Assembly (NCBI GenBank): GCA_043818395.1
Contig: JBDRFZ010000039.1
Coordinates: forward strand, 1-30,152
Length of the DNA stretch: 30,152 bases
Direction: 5' to 3'
Source: JBDRFZ01 sp043818395
GTDB lineage: Bacteria > Patescibacteriota > Patescibacteriia > 2-12-FULL-60-25
The notes beneath the pieces were generated by a model, which searched no databases, was not told where the DNA came from, and worked only from the letters and a program-made list of their open reading frames with translations. The translations under genes were made by a program, and so were the position numbers. Below are positions 7,744 to 16,223 of this stretch, in pieces. Within the stretch, counting starts at the first letter, position 1, and the number at the start of each line of letters is the position of its first letter.

Positions 7744-9732
7744 TCATTTCTTCGTATAAACCCAAGTCCCATCCCAACTCTCCAGCGGCGGTTCTTGTAA
7801 AAAAAGCGATGATCTTTCACGTAAAGTCCTGCTTGGCCCGTCATTCGGATATTTTTTCAGGAGCTCGTCGCATTTAACGACGGCATCGGCAAAATCTTTG
7901 GCAAAATAAGCGTCCAAGGCGGATTCGAATTCTTGCGCCAGCGACTTTTGGTCCGTTGTTGCTTTTGATGCAAGCTCTAATACTTCGAAAATCATCACCG
8001 GTTCTTTCTTTCCTTTGACCGCGACTTTGTCCAGACGACGGAGCAGATATTCATCTTTGAGTTTGGCACGCGTAAATTCGGTCACTAGAACCCAAACCCC
8101 ATATTCCTTGGTCAAACTTTCGAGCCGTGAAGCCAAATTCACATTGTCGCCAATGACCGTATATTCAAATCTGGCATCACCGCCGATATTGCCCACGACC
8201 ATATCGCCGGAATTAATGCCGATGCCAATCTTTATTTCAATATCACCGAACACTCTTTGCGCATTCATCTCTTGCAGGTTTTCGCGCATAGCCAAACCCG
8301 TAGCCACAGCGCGCAAAGCATGATCCTCCTGATTTAATGGCGCGTTCCAAAAAGCCATAACCGCATCGCCGATATATTTATCCAGGACTCCTTCGTGTTT
8401 GAAGACGATATCGGTCATGCGACCTAAGTATCTATTCAGTAATTCGACCAATTTTTCCGGAGTCAAACCTTCGGAGATAGAAGTGAAACCGCGGATATCG
8501 GAAAACAAAACGCTCATCTCCCTTTTTTCTCCCCCTAGTTTTAATTTGTCAGGATTTTTAAGAATCGACTCCACGACCGAGGCTGAAACATATCGCGAAA
8601 ACGCGGCTTTCATTTTACGTTTTTCTCGATCTGCAGAAATACGGCGTTCAAGTGTCACGCCGGCATATGAAAAAATAATCGCCAGACTCGGCCAGACTAC
8701 ATCAATGATTTTACCGCGGTCGAACATGGCAAAAGCGATAATTACAAATGTAATCCAAAGGATGATCGAAAGCGGCAAATTGTATCTGGCGCGAAACATC
8801 GCGACAAAAAAACCAATCAATGCTCCCAAAAGGATTATGATCAAGGCTAAAATCGATCGTGAGACTTCTTTTAAGAAATGCTGACCTTGCAGGGTATCAA
8901 AAATTGACGCATGAATTTCCACTCCCGGCATGGGTACACCGCCAGACGTTGGAACCATGTTGGAATCATGCAAATCAGATGCCGTAGCACCTACGAATAC
9001 GACCCCGTTTTTAATTCTGCTCAAATCCGCACGGTCACGCAGAATATCAACGGCTGAAATCGTCTGAAAAGAATTGAACGGACGGTCAGGAAAACTTATC
9101 AGCATTCTGCCGCCTGAATCTTTTGGCGCATCCAAGATTACACGATCAGAACCGGCGGCGTACTTATAAACCTCGCCGGAAAAAGACGGAATGTAAGAGC
9201 CATCTTGTCCCGTTGCTCTTACGTACAAAGGAATTCGTCTTACGATACCGTCGGTATCCGGTGGCGTATTACTGTGGCCGGTGGACAAGGCGGCGAAAGA
9301 TAAAAGCGGAATGGGCGCCAAAACCTGGGATTCATCGTAAACATATTGCCCGTCTTTAAAAATTAGCTTTAGTTCGATAGGTAAAACCACGTTGCCCGCA
9401 TCTTTTAAAAATTCCGCTAAAGCCTCATCATCATCCGAATTAGAAGATTCTGGGAAATTCACGTCGTAACCGATAACCGACGCTCCCGCATCTTTAAGTT
9501 TCTTTATAAGATCAGCGTGAATATTTCTGGGCCATGGCCAGCGACCAAGCTGCGTGATAGAGGCGTCATCTATGGCTACAATCGTAATCGACGGGTCGCT
9601 AGCGCGCGGCAGAAAAAATTTATCAGTCGCTCGAAGGCTCCATGAGTCGAGACTGCCGAGTAAAAAAAATAAAGCCGCGATCACGCTAATCAAAGTCCCG
9701 ACAATAACCGGCCGTAAAAAACTTTTAATCAT
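7744..9732 (-). CDS. CHASE2-domain class III adenylate cyclase
   Basis: A membrane receptor that would make cAMP from ATP. Residues 10-28 form the first membrane segment; 35-285 are an extracytoplasmic CHASE2 sensor (SLRATDKFFLPR, RWPWPRNIHADLI, GYDVNFPE); three membrane segments follow (about 292-312, 320-337, 344-358), then the cyclase domain (about 400-580). Catalytic residues are complete: metal-binding D412 (FSDIRGFT) and D456 (YIGD), transition-state N532 and R536 (NVNLASR). K452 and D529 occupy the purine-selecting positions as in adenylate rather than guanylate cyclases. A ~70-residue helical tail with a TPR-like look follows. It starts three bases after the FecR-domain gene and is probably translated from the same mRNA. 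Its stop is TGA, the only one among the complete genes here. Confidence 0.92.
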   Translation of the reverse strand: MIKSFLRPVIVGTLISVIAALFFLLGSLDSWSLRATDKFFLPRASDPSITIVAIDDASITQLGRWPWPRNIHADLIKKLKDAGASVIGYDVNFPESSNSDDDEALAEFLKDAGNVVLPIELKLIFKDGQYVYDESQVLAPIPLLSFAALSTGHSNTPPDTDGIVRRIPLYVRATGQDGSYIPSFSGEVYKYAAGSDRVILDAPKDSGGRMLISFPDRPFNSFQTISAVDILRDRADLSRIKNGVVFVGATASDLHDSNMVPTSGGVPMPGVEIHASIFDTLQGQHFLKEVSRSILALIIILLGALIGFFVAMFRARYNLPLSIILWITFVIIAFAMFDRGKIIDVVWPSLAIIFSYAGVTLERRISADREKRKMKAAFSRYVSASVVESILKNPDKLKLGGEKREMSVLFSDIRGFTSISEGLTPEKLVELLNRYLGRMTDIVFKHEGVLDKYIGDAVMAFWNAPLNQEDHALRAVATGLAMRENLQEMNAQRVFGDIEIKIGIGINSGDMVVGNIGGDARFEYTVIGDNVNLASRLESLTKEYGVWVLVTEFTRAKLKDEYLLRRLDKVAVKGKKEPVMIFEVLELASKATTDQKSLAQEFESALDAYFAKDFADAVVKCDELLKKYPNDGPSRTLRERSSLFLQEPPLESWDGTWVYTKK

Positions 9733-9735
9733 AAA

Positions 9736-11751
9736 TTATTTTGGCGAAACCACGAAATCGAGCGATGCCGAAGCATCTATACCGTTTTCTCGGTATACAG
9801 CTGTAACCCTGACCAACCCGGAAGCCCTGGACTGTGATACGAACGTTCCTCCCGAGACTATACCAATGTCCGGATTTGATGAAGCAAAAAGCGCGGTGCC
9901 GGTTACAATCTTTTTAGAGCCGTCGCTGTAAATAGCTGTAACCTTAAGAGGAACCTGTACACCGGGTATGATCGAAGTTGAACCTTCTGCTAAAAATTCG
10001 ATTGAACTTAAATTGGCTGGCTTTGGCAGTATCTGTAAAGGCATAGTGGCAGAAAAAGTATTTTCTTGATCCTTAAACGTGGCCTGTAAAGTTACACTGC
10101 CAGCCTGTGTCGAAAAATATACCGGACCATTTAACGATCCTAAACTACCTAAAATACCGAAAGTCGATTTAGCCGTTAGATCGACCTGGCTACCATCTTC
10201 ACGTATGCCGCGCACAGAAAGACTAACAGATTCGCCCGCTGTAACCGGACTTGGTTTGGCGGTCAAGGCAATTCTTTGTATTGTCGAAGTTTCCTGCGTG
10301 CTTGCTACGTCGGTAGTAGATGCAGTTGAAATATCAGTGATTGTCGAGGTTGCAGAAGTTTCGTCTGTTATCTCCGGCATCTCTGATTCAGGCGGCATGA
10401 TCGCCGTTGCCAGACGAATGCGTATGGCCGTCTCTCTGGCTTTTAAGGCGTAAAGTTTTCCGCGAAGCGAATCGAGTTTTTGCGCCGGCGTATTATCCGG
10501 CAAACGATCTATATCGCGTTCGACATTACTTATACCGCTACGCGCCGTATCCAAAATACTCTTGGCGTCATCCAGGGATGACTGCAAAATCAAAGCCGCC
10601 GCTTCATCTAATCTGGAATCAACGATCATCATCCTGGCATAAGCGGTTTCCAATGCGTCCGATACACTAAGATGTATGCTCAAATCTTCCAACCGTTGCT
10701 TTAATCTATACAAGTTAGGATCCTCGGGGCCCACGTCTTGCAGTAGTAGAGAAAAATCACGCAATCGTCTAAGAATACTTTTTCGATACTGTTCGCCCTC
10801 ACTGCCGTTATATTTGGCATTGATCGCTTCTTCTAATCCGGCCAAAGCCTGAAAAGCCCTGCCCGATTCTCCTGCGTCAATCAACTGTTTAATGGCAAAT
10901 AATCTGCGGACCGCATAACGTGCGTAGAGCGAAGGCGCTTTCTCACTAGCTAGGGACAGATGTACCCGTTCAGACAATCTGACCATCCCGTCCAAAAGAC
11001 TTTCCGGTTTTGCACTGCCCAAGCTCATATAACGTTTTACGGCGTCATCCTTTGCTTGTTTGATAAAAACCGTATCTCTATTTTGATTCTTAAGATACCA
11101 GTCAGTTTGTTTTGTTTTTTCGCTAATAGCTTCTGATTTTTGGATTCCGCCAAACGCATCAAAAGAAGCTGTATAGCCCTCGGTTACAACGATCGGATTA
11201 TTGACCGTTCTGGCGGATTCATCTACACCCGGATTAATAACTTGAATGGAAGCCTCGGAAACCAAAAGGACCACTCCCGAAGTAGAAGTACCGAGATCAA
11301 ACGATGTGCCTCGTACAGTCGCTACAACGTTATTCGCCCGAACCGAGTAAGCGCTGTCCAGATCCAAAAGACGCAAAACCCTCGACCAAACGCTGCCTGC
11401 TGAAATCTTCAGTTTGACTAAAAAAGGCGAGATGTCACCCGGTGAGGCCTCGGCTTGTTCCAGTGTTATCTCAGAATTTGGGGCTAGACGACTTTCACCA
11501 ATCTTAAAAAAAGATAATATCGCTTCTCCGGATTCATCGGTCCTGACCGTGTCTCCGGGCATTAGCTCCTCTTCTCTTGATGCCGGCCTCCAACCGCTTT
11601 GTCCGCCGCGTTTAACTTCAACGGAATTCTGCTCAACTTTTAATAAAATTTTTACATTTTTATCGTCTTTGATATTTCCCAAAGACCAAAACCACCAAAC
11701 ACCCCCTAAAATAAGAAGTATGCTTAAAAAAATTACGGACCACCTTTTCAT
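9736..11751 (-). CDS. Membrane-anchored FecR-domain protein with C-terminal Ig-like domains
   Basis: A 671-residue protein predicted to sit on the outer face of the membrane. Residues 5-24 are a signal anchor. A FecR domain spans about 64-170 (MPGDTVRTDESGEAILSF, then NVVATVRGTSFDL). A helical region (about 210-450) and a Ser/Thr-rich linker (about 455-490) lead to two Ig-like/Big domains (about 492-580 and 585-671; for example VTAGESVSLSVRG and IPGVQVPLKVTAIYSDGS). Pairing of a FecR-domain protein with a CHASE2 cyclase is a recurring arrangement in bacteria, so it probably supplies or modulates the signal sensed by the cyclase. It is not a classical FecR anti-sigma partner: no sigma factor or TonB receptor gene is nearby. 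A minus-strand promoter lies at 11764-11792. Confidence 0.85.
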   Translation of the reverse strand: MKRWSVIFLSILLILGGVWWFWSLGNIKDDKNVKILLKVEQNSVEVKRGGQSGWRPASREEELMPGDTVRTDESGEAILSFFKIGESRLAPNSEITLEQAEASPGDISPFLVKLKISAGSVWSRVLRLLDLDSAYSVRANNVVATVRGTSFDLGTSTSGVVLLVSEASIQVINPGVDESARTVNNPIVVTEGYTASFDAFGGIQKSEAISEKTKQTDWYLKNQNRDTVFIKQAKDDAVKRYMSLGSAKPESLLDGMVRLSERVHLSLASEKAPSLYARYAVRRLFAIKQLIDAGESGRAFQALAGLEEAINAKYNGSEGEQYRKSILRRLRDFSLLLQDVGPEDPNLYRLKQRLEDLSIHLSVSDALETAYARMMIVDSRLDEAAALILQSSLDDAKSILDTARSGISNVERDIDRLPDNTPAQKLDSLRGKLYALKARETAIRIRLATAIMPPESEMPEITDETSATSTITDISTASTTDVASTQETSTIQRIALTAKPSPVTAGESVSLSVRGIREDGSQVDLTAKSTFGILGSLGSLNGPVYFSTQAGSVTLQATFKDQENTFSATMPLQILPKPANLSSIEFLAEGSTSIIPGVQVPLKVTAIYSDGSKKIVTGTALFASSNPDIGIVSGGTFVSQSRASGLVRVTAVYRENGIDASASLDFVVSPK

Positions 11752-11763
11752 AAAATCATTTGA

Positions 11764-11792
11764 ATCTTAACACAGCTCACTGGACTTGCGAA
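11764..11792 (-). promoter_or_regulatory. Promoter for the FecR-cyclase operon
   Basis: Read on the minus strand: TTCGCA (11787-11792), 17-base spacer, TAAGAT (11764-11769). Transcription would start a few bases before the ATG at 11751. It is divergent from the rnpB promoter, with about 10 bp between the two -35 boxes, so the two could interfere. Confidence 0.4.
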
Positions 11793-11803
11793 GGCGCTGT
11801 CCT

Positions 11804-11832
11804 TTGACATTTTGCCCGAAATCTGCTATATT
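11804..11832 (+). promoter_or_regulatory. Strong promoter of rnpB
   Basis: TTGACA (11804-11809), 17-base spacer, TATATT (11827-11832). The predicted start, about 11838-11839, coincides with the first bases of the P1 helix of RNase P RNA, which supports both calls. Confidence 0.75.
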
Positions 11833-11837
11833 TTCAA

Positions 11838-12321
11838 GGTTCGGGTCGAATAGACGACCGCTCTGACCTAACCGTTGGAGAGGAAAGTCCGAACACCGTT
11901 TGTTCCAGTAATGGAACTTTCACGGAGAGCCGCTAACGGCGGCCGGAATATAGTGAAGCGAACGAAAGGACACGTGCCTGACGTTCCTTCATAAATCCAG
12001 GGAAAGTCCCGACGATTGTCGGGATCCCGGCCTAAGCGTCGGGATGCCACAGAGACTATACTAGTTTGCAAAGTTTTCTTTGCAAACAAAAGGTGAAAAG
12101 TGAATGGACGTGACTGCATCGTTTTATGCGATCAACGCGTTGCGACCCTTCTCCTCCGACGGCAACGTCGGATGGTGGTAAACCCTCTCCGGTGCAAGAG
12201 CAAGATCCTGGTTGGCGCAAGCCGGTTGGGAGCTGGTAGCTCGCACGAGGTGATGAGCAATCATCATCCCAGATAGATGGTCGTCCTCGACAAAATTCGG
12301 CTTATCGTTCGGTCCGAACAT
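11838..12321 (+). ncRNA. rnpB: RNase P RNA, bacterial type A, enlarged
   Basis: The catalytic RNA that removes 5' leaders from pre-tRNA. Conserved landmarks occur in order: GAGGAAAGTCCGAAC (11879-11893), CCACAGAGA near 12047, GGTGAAAAGTG near 12092, GGTGGTAAACC near 12174, AGATAGATGGTCGTC near 12271 and ATTCGGCTTATCG near 12294. The ends pair as P1 (11839-11844 GTTCGG with 12314-12319 CCGAAC). The P4 strands CCGAA and TTCGG have co-varied from the common CCGGG/CCCGG. A perfect stem in the P12 position (TTTGCAAAG with CTTTGCAAA) starts near 12064. At about 485 nt it is some 100 nt longer than the E. coli RNA. The extra length lies mainly between 11900 and 12045, including the palindrome at 12007-12024. 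Confidence 0.92.
12007..12024 (+). repeat. Palindrome inside rnpB resembling the dispersed intergenic repeat
   Basis: TCCCGAC (12007-12013), loop GATT, GTCGGGA (12018-12024). The same arms with a different loop occur in the intergenic element at 14895-15000 (TCCCGAC-gctaag-GTCGGGA). This suggests that a mobile or amplified hairpin family has contributed a helix to the RNase P RNA. Confidence 0.45.
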
Positions 12322-12322
12322 C

Positions 12323-12351
12323 AAAAACCTCCGCCTAAAGCGGAGTTTTTT
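12323..12351 (+). terminator. Rho-independent terminator of rnpB
   Basis: CTCCGC (12329-12334) pairs with GCGGAG (12340-12345) across CTAAA, flanked by an A-run before and six Ts after. It lies right behind the mature 3' end of RNase P RNA. Confidence 0.85.
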
Positions 12352-12354
12352 GTA

Positions 12355-12409
12355 TTAAAAATCCCCGCTCGGCTACAGATATCAATTTGATATCTGCGCC
12401 GAAACGGGG
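12355..12409 (-). terminator. Long hairpin terminator of the convergent orphan gene
   Basis: Read on the minus strand: CCCCG and CGGGG (12405-12409 and 12363-12367) enclose an inner stem built on CAGATATCA and TGATATCTG, followed by ATTTTTA. It lies about 50 bases past the stop of the gene at 12457-13179 and back to back with the rnpB terminator. Confidence 0.7.
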
Positions 12410-12456
12410 TTCAGCGATCCGCGAATCAGAGACGACTCAAGCGGAACTATTAGTCA

Positions 12457-13179
12457 TTAATTAGCAACGAACAAACAGGAGACCGAACGAGCCCAACGCT
12501 CATCAAACTCATGAAGGGCGATATTCTTCTGATGAGCTTCTTTCCCTTTGACATCCTTCCCGATTAGGGCAACACGCCAGATCCTATCAGTCATATTAAT
12601 GGAACCAAGAACAGCCACTTTTGAAAATTCTGGATGCGCCCCACAGAACTCATACCCCTCCTGAATAATCGCCGGCCGGTAACCACCCGGTGCGAATGCT
12701 GTTCTTTTGCGCAAGCCCCAAGCGATAGCCTCCAGACTATTCCAGCCGTCTTCCTCATCAAACGACTTGGCATAAAAAACTCTATTACCCGGCTTCCTGT
12801 CCAAGCCCTGGCAGAAAGAATGATGGTTCCATGGACGACCGTCGAAGATACCTTCGATGATCGGCAACGGATCGTATGAGACATGCTCCAAGTAATGGTC
12901 CGGGGGCATTGCATCCACATCGGTTAAGTTTCCGATTCGATGCACCCGATCCGAGTCTGCACCCAAAACATGCGACTCCCACTTTTCGGCGGACCAGTCA
13001 TGATGCGCGACCAAAATCATCTTTTCCAAGGTCGCTCGGCCTGGCGGCGTTGCCAAGCGATGGATGACGTCGAAAGGAACCCCCAGCTCGCGCATCACAT
13101 CCATCATATTGGTCAAAAAACCCTGGACAAAACCAACTCCCTGCTCAATCGTCGATACTCGAGATTTTCTTGCTACCAT
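12457..13179 (-). CDS. Orphan protein of unknown function, CPR style
   Basis: A 240-residue soluble protein with no signal peptide or membrane segment. I do not recognise the family. The start is well supported: GGAGGA lies about eight bases before the ATG, one of the clearest Shine-Dalgarno sites in the window. The N-terminal region (VIHRLATPPGRATLEKMI) resembles an 'R-x-A-T-P-x-GRAT-x-x-K' segment that I recall from uncharacterised Patescibacteria proteins. The rest is mixed alpha/beta with many Trp and His (HHDWSAEKWES, PWNHHSFCQG) but no catalytic signature I can name. It has its own hairpin terminator and stands alone between rnpB and the glycan genes. Confidence 0.7.
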   Translation of the reverse strand: MVARKSRVSTIEQGVGFVQGFLTNMMDVMRELGVPFDVIHRLATPPGRATLEKMILVAHHDWSAEKWESHVLGADSDRVHRIGNLTDVDAMPPDHYLEHVSYDPLPIIEGIFDGRPWNHHSFCQGLDRKPGNRVFYAKSFDEEDGWNSLEAIAWGLRKRTAFAPGGYRPAIIQEGYEFCGAHPEFSKVAVLGSINMTDRIWRVALIGKDVKGKEAHQKNIALHEFDERWARSVSCLFVAN

Positions 13180-13331
13180 GACTTTTTTCCTCCGGCAAAC
13201 CCCTCACCCCGACGTCATGTCCAGGCCCCAGATTCACCAGTCGAACTCGTTAATAAGCTTTAAGGAACGATGAATGAATATTCCGCAGTTTATCGAAAAA
13301 GTCAATAGTGATATCCTGATACAAATTCCGG

Positions 13332-13375
13332 ATTCCCGTCTTCCCGACGTTATGTCCGGTACAGGTCACGGGAAT
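13332..13375. repeat. Intergenic inverted repeat (ATTCCCGT...ACGGGAAT)
   Basis: ATTCCCGT (13332-13339) and ACGGGAAT (13368-13375) are inverted copies in the leader of the sugar transferase gene. The same arms occur at 16315-16334. It ends 16 bases before the ATG at 13392, so as RNA it could form a hairpin near the start codon. Confidence 0.5.
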
Positions 13376-13391
13376 AACGAAATAAAAAAAC

Positions 13392-14822
13392 ATGCGCATT
13401 AAACGATTAGACCTCACTTTTACAGCCCTGCTCCTGCCACTCGATATAATGGCACTTTTAGCAGCGGCCAGCACGGCTTATGCTTTGCGTTTTTCGAGTT
13501 TCGTCACCGAAGTACTGCCTATTTTGCAAGACGTGCCTTACGCGAGCTTCATCTCTACGTCATTTATTTTCGTCGGAGTCTGGCTTGTGCTTTTTGCTTT
13601 AGCCGGTCTTTATTCGACCACGACGCGACGCGCCTGGAGCGAACTGGGCAGGATAATCTTAGCCTGTGGCGCCGGAACAATGATTGTAATCGCGACCGTG
13701 TTTTTTAGACGTGAGTTAGTCACCTCTCGTTTTATCGTCTTGGCTGTGTTTGCTTTTTCCGTGCTTTATACCTGGCTCGCGCGACTTATTTTACGCGTTG
13801 CCCGCCACATTTTATTGCGCGCTGGTATTGGACACAATCTCATTGTGGTCATCGGGTCGTCACGCCAAGCAAAGGATCTGATCGAAACTTACAAAAAACG
13901 TCCGATACTTGGCTTTACTGTCCTGCGGCAATTTTCCACCTGGAACGAAGAGGTGAAACGAACTGTCAAAAAACTCAAAGATCATAATGACCTGGACGCC
14001 GTCCTCCTGGCAGACGCAAATCTTGATAAAAGAAAAGCCTTGAATTTAATTTCTTTTGCTGAAGACGAACATCTTAGTTTCAGCTATCTAGCCGACCAAT
14101 TTGCGGCGCAGTTCACAAACATCAAAGTCGAAACAAATGCCGGCCAACCGGTTATCGAGGTAAAGGCCACGCCTCTCGACGGCTGGGGTCGCATCGCCAA
14201 ACGCGCTTTTGATATTTTCTTTTCTCTCATCCTGCTCATCACCATCTCCCCTGTTATTTTACTTGCCACGTTGGCCTTGCTTATAGAAGATGGCTTCCCC
14301 GTTTTTTTTCACAACGTCCGCGTCGGAGAACGCGGCCGCGCTTTCAAGTGCTACAAACTCCGTTCTATGTGGCGTAAATACTCGATCGGACCGCAATTCG
14401 CCGGTACGAATAAAGCACTGGCCATGGAACAAAAGCTCATTAAAGAAAAGAGTATCAAGGGCGGACCGGTTTATAAGATCGCAAATGACCCGCGCGTCAC
14501 ACCGGTCGGAAAATTTATTCGCCGCTGGTCAATTGATGAACTGCCGAATTTTTGGAACGTGCTCATTGGAGACATGTCGCTCGTGGGTCCGCGCCCGCAC
14601 CAGCCGCGCGAAGTCGAAAAATACGAACCGCACCAACGCCGCGTGCTAGCCATCCGCCCGGGTATTACCGGCATGGCGCAAATCTCCGGACGAAGCGATC
14701 TTGTCTTTGATGACGAAGCGCAAATTGATACTTGGTACATAAAAAACTGGTCGCCAAGTTTGGATTTATACATTCTACTAAAAACGCCTTTTGTAGTGCT
14801 GACAAAGAAGGGAGCATATTAG
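13392..14822 (+). CDS. Polyprenyl-phosphate sugar-1-phosphate transferase (exopolysaccharide initiation)
   Basis: A membrane enzyme that moves a sugar-1-phosphate from a nucleotide sugar to undecaprenyl phosphate, the first step of a surface glycan. Residues 10-140 hold about four membrane segments. A Rossmann-like cytoplasmic part follows (IVVIGSSRQAKDLIETY, 151-167), then the bacterial sugar transferase domain (about 265-476): a membrane helix after RIAKRAFDIFFS, KCYKLRSM (319-326), then DELPNFWNVLIGDMSLVGPRP (382-402) and GITGMAQISGR. The 476-residue length and order match WbaP/WcaJ/WecP-type enzymes of the PF02397 family. The sugar cannot be read from the sequence. Two glycosyltransferase genes follow on the same strand, which fits stepwise growth of the glycan. 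No Shine-Dalgarno site is clear. Confidence 0.92.
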   Translation: MRIKRLDLTFTALLLPLDIMALLAAASTAYALRFSSFVTEVLPILQDVPYASFISTSFIFVGVWLVLFALAGLYSTTTRRAWSELGRIILACGAGTMIVIATVFFRRELVTSRFIVLAVFAFSVLYTWLARLILRVARHILLRAGIGHNLIVVIGSSRQAKDLIETYKKRPILGFTVLRQFSTWNEEVKRTVKKLKDHNDLDAVLLADANLDKRKALNLISFAEDEHLSFSYLADQFAAQFTNIKVETNAGQPVIEVKATPLDGWGRIAKRAFDIFFSLILLITISPVILLATLALLIEDGFPVFFHNVRVGERGRAFKCYKLRSMWRKYSIGPQFAGTNKALAMEQKLIKEKSIKGGPVYKIANDPRVTPVGKFIRRWSIDELPNFWNVLIGDMSLVGPRPHQPREVEKYEPHQRRVLAIRPGITGMAQISGRSDLVFDDEAQIDTWYIKNWSPSLDLYILLKTPFVVLTKKGAY

Positions 14823-14842
14823 ACACGGAGCATCTAAAAAAC

Positions 14843-14884
14843 TACTTCAAAAAACTGTCGTCCAAGGCAGTTTTTATTGAAGGT
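14843..14884 (+). terminator. Terminator after the sugar transferase
   Basis: AAAAACTG (14850-14857) pairs with CAGTTTTT (14868-14875), extended by CTTCAA before and TTGAAG after. The T-run lies at the end of the inner 3' arm. It begins about 20 bases past the stop. Confidence 0.6.
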
Positions 14885-14894
14885 TTTTTATGCT

Positions 14895-15000
14895 GTCGTC
14901 CTGAGCGTAGCGATAGCGAAGTCGAAGGATCTTTTGGCATATTTGAGACAAGATCCCTCCCGACGCTAAGGTCGGGACAGGTCGACAAGCTCGGAACGAC
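14895..15000. repeat. REP/MITE-like intergenic palindromic element
   Basis: About 106 bp bounded by imperfect inverted ends, GTCGTCCTGAGC (14895-14906) and GCTCGGAACGAC (14989-15000). It includes the GTCGAAGGATCT motif and an internal TCCCGAC...GTCGGGA hairpin. A related copy of the left part lies at 23625-23664 and the hairpin core recurs in rnpB. No coding capacity is seen. Confidence 0.6.
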
Positions 15001-15070
15001 AATGAGTGCAAATATATTAATCGAAAGCCATCAGGGTGACGGCGCCGATGCCTCACCGTTGACAAAAATA

Positions 15071-15099
15071 CCGACAAGAGGCTCCCAACTGTCTAAAAT
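15071..15099 (+). promoter_or_regulatory. Possible promoter of the first glycosyltransferase
   Basis: CCGACA (15071-15076), 17-base spacer, TAAAAT (15094-15099). The transcript would start within a few bases of the ATG at 15108, so it would be leaderless or nearly so. The -35 matches four of six positions. Confidence 0.35.
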
Positions 15100-15107
15100 A
15101 GCAAGCT

Positions 15108-16220
15108 ATGGGGGAAGATAAAATTCTAAAAGTCGCGCTGGTCCATGATTTTTTAATTCAAGATGGCGGGGCAGAAAGGGTGTTGGCTTGTTTCCAACGC
15201 ATGTTTCCGTCTGCTCCAACTTATGTATTAATCCATGATAAGTCACGGATGCATCCGCCGTTTAAATCAACGGAAATCAGGTCTTCTTTTTTAAACAGTC
15301 TGCCGCAGGCGGTGAACCGATACCAATGGTACGTACCTTTGATGCCCATGGCCGTGGAACAGATGGATTTTTCCGGTTTTGATCTGGTCATATCATCTTC
15401 AAGTTTGTTCGTAAAAGGGATCATCGTTCCACCTGGTACGACTCACGTTTGCTACTGTCATACGCCGACGCGTTTTTTATGGCAGGAAAGATTCGGTTAC
15501 GTACACGAAGACGCGCCACCATGGATTATGCGCGCCGCCATCTCAATCCTCGTTCATAGGCTGCGCCCGTGGGATAGGATGGCGGCCGACCGACCGCATG
15601 CCATGGTTACCAATAGCCGCGTAAGCCAGGAACGCATCCGTCATTTTTATAAACGCGAATCCACGGTCATCCACCCGCCGGTAGATGTGGAACGTGTAAC
15701 CGTTTCAAATACGCCGGGCAGTTTTTTTCTGACCGGAGGAAGGCTTGTCGGCTATAAAAGATTCGATCTTGTAGTGCACGGATTCAGAGCTTTAAACCTG
15801 CCGCTTAAAATTTTTGGCGTTGGTTCGGAGCTTGCGAGATTAAAAAAAATAGCCGGACCAAAAACCGAATTTCTGGGACAGATAAGCGATGAGGAAAAAT
15901 TCAATCTTTATAGGAATGCCATCGCTTTTATTCAACCGCAATTAGAAGATTTTGGCATCACTGCCATAGAAGCCATGGCCGCGGGAAAACCCGTTATCAG
16001 CTACGGGAAAGGCGGAGCAGAGGAAACCGTTATCCCAGGCAAAAGCGGTCTTCATATGAACGAACAGAGTCCGAAGGCAGTAATCCAAGCCGTACGATCT
16101 TTCAAGCCTGAGATGTTTGATCCCTTGGTTATCAGAGAACATGCGGAAAAATTTTCTAATACGCGTTTTGAAAAAGAATTTTCCGAGTTTTTAAACAAAC
16201 TGTTAAACGTGCCATCGTAA
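15108..16220 (+). CDS. GT-B glycosyltransferase (GT4-like, WbaZ-type)
   Basis: A 370-residue enzyme likely to add a sugar, possibly mannose, to the lipid-linked glycan at the inner face of the membrane. The N-terminal acceptor domain begins KVALVHDFLIQDGGAERV, with the Gly-rich loop usual for GT4. The donor site includes GRLVGYKRFD (R212, K217) and the EX7E motif E280-DFGITAIE-E288-type spacing, followed by AMAAGKPVIS. CYCHTPTRFLWQ (116-126) is typical of WbaZ-like mannosyltransferases, but substrate cannot be settled from sequence. Length is normal. The start is the first ATG in frame, right after a possible promoter. It lies between two palindromic intergenic elements, so it may be transcribed on its own. 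Confidence 0.88.
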   Translation: MGEDKILKVALVHDFLIQDGGAERVLACFQRMFPSAPTYVLIHDKSRMHPPFKSTEIRSSFLNSLPQAVNRYQWYVPLMPMAVEQMDFSGFDLVISSSSLFVKGIIVPPGTTHVCYCHTPTRFLWQERFGYVHEDAPPWIMRAAISILVHRLRPWDRMAADRPHAMVTNSRVSQERIRHFYKRESTVIHPPVDVERVTVSNTPGSFFLTGGRLVGYKRFDLVVHGFRALNLPLKIFGVGSELARLKKIAGPKTEFLGQISDEEKFNLYRNAIAFIQPQLEDFGITAIEAMAAGKPVISYGKGGAEETVIPGKSGLHMNEQSPKAVIQAVRSFKPEMFDPLVIREHAEKFSNTRFEKEFSEFLNKLLNVPS

Positions 16221-16223
16221 TCC

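Noticed and set aside
7744..7746. TGA recoded as Gly (code 25, as in Gracilibacteria/SR1)
   Set aside because: TGA is a stop here, the next codons downstream are not conserved, and no conserved gene in the window has in-frame TGA.
8399..8884. 161-codon plus-strand open frame
   Set aside because: Antisense to the cyclase and membrane part of the CHASE2 protein; no homology signal.
11868..12324. Two open frames on the minus strand
   Set aside because: They lie antisense to RNase P RNA, and their sequences have no protein-like features.
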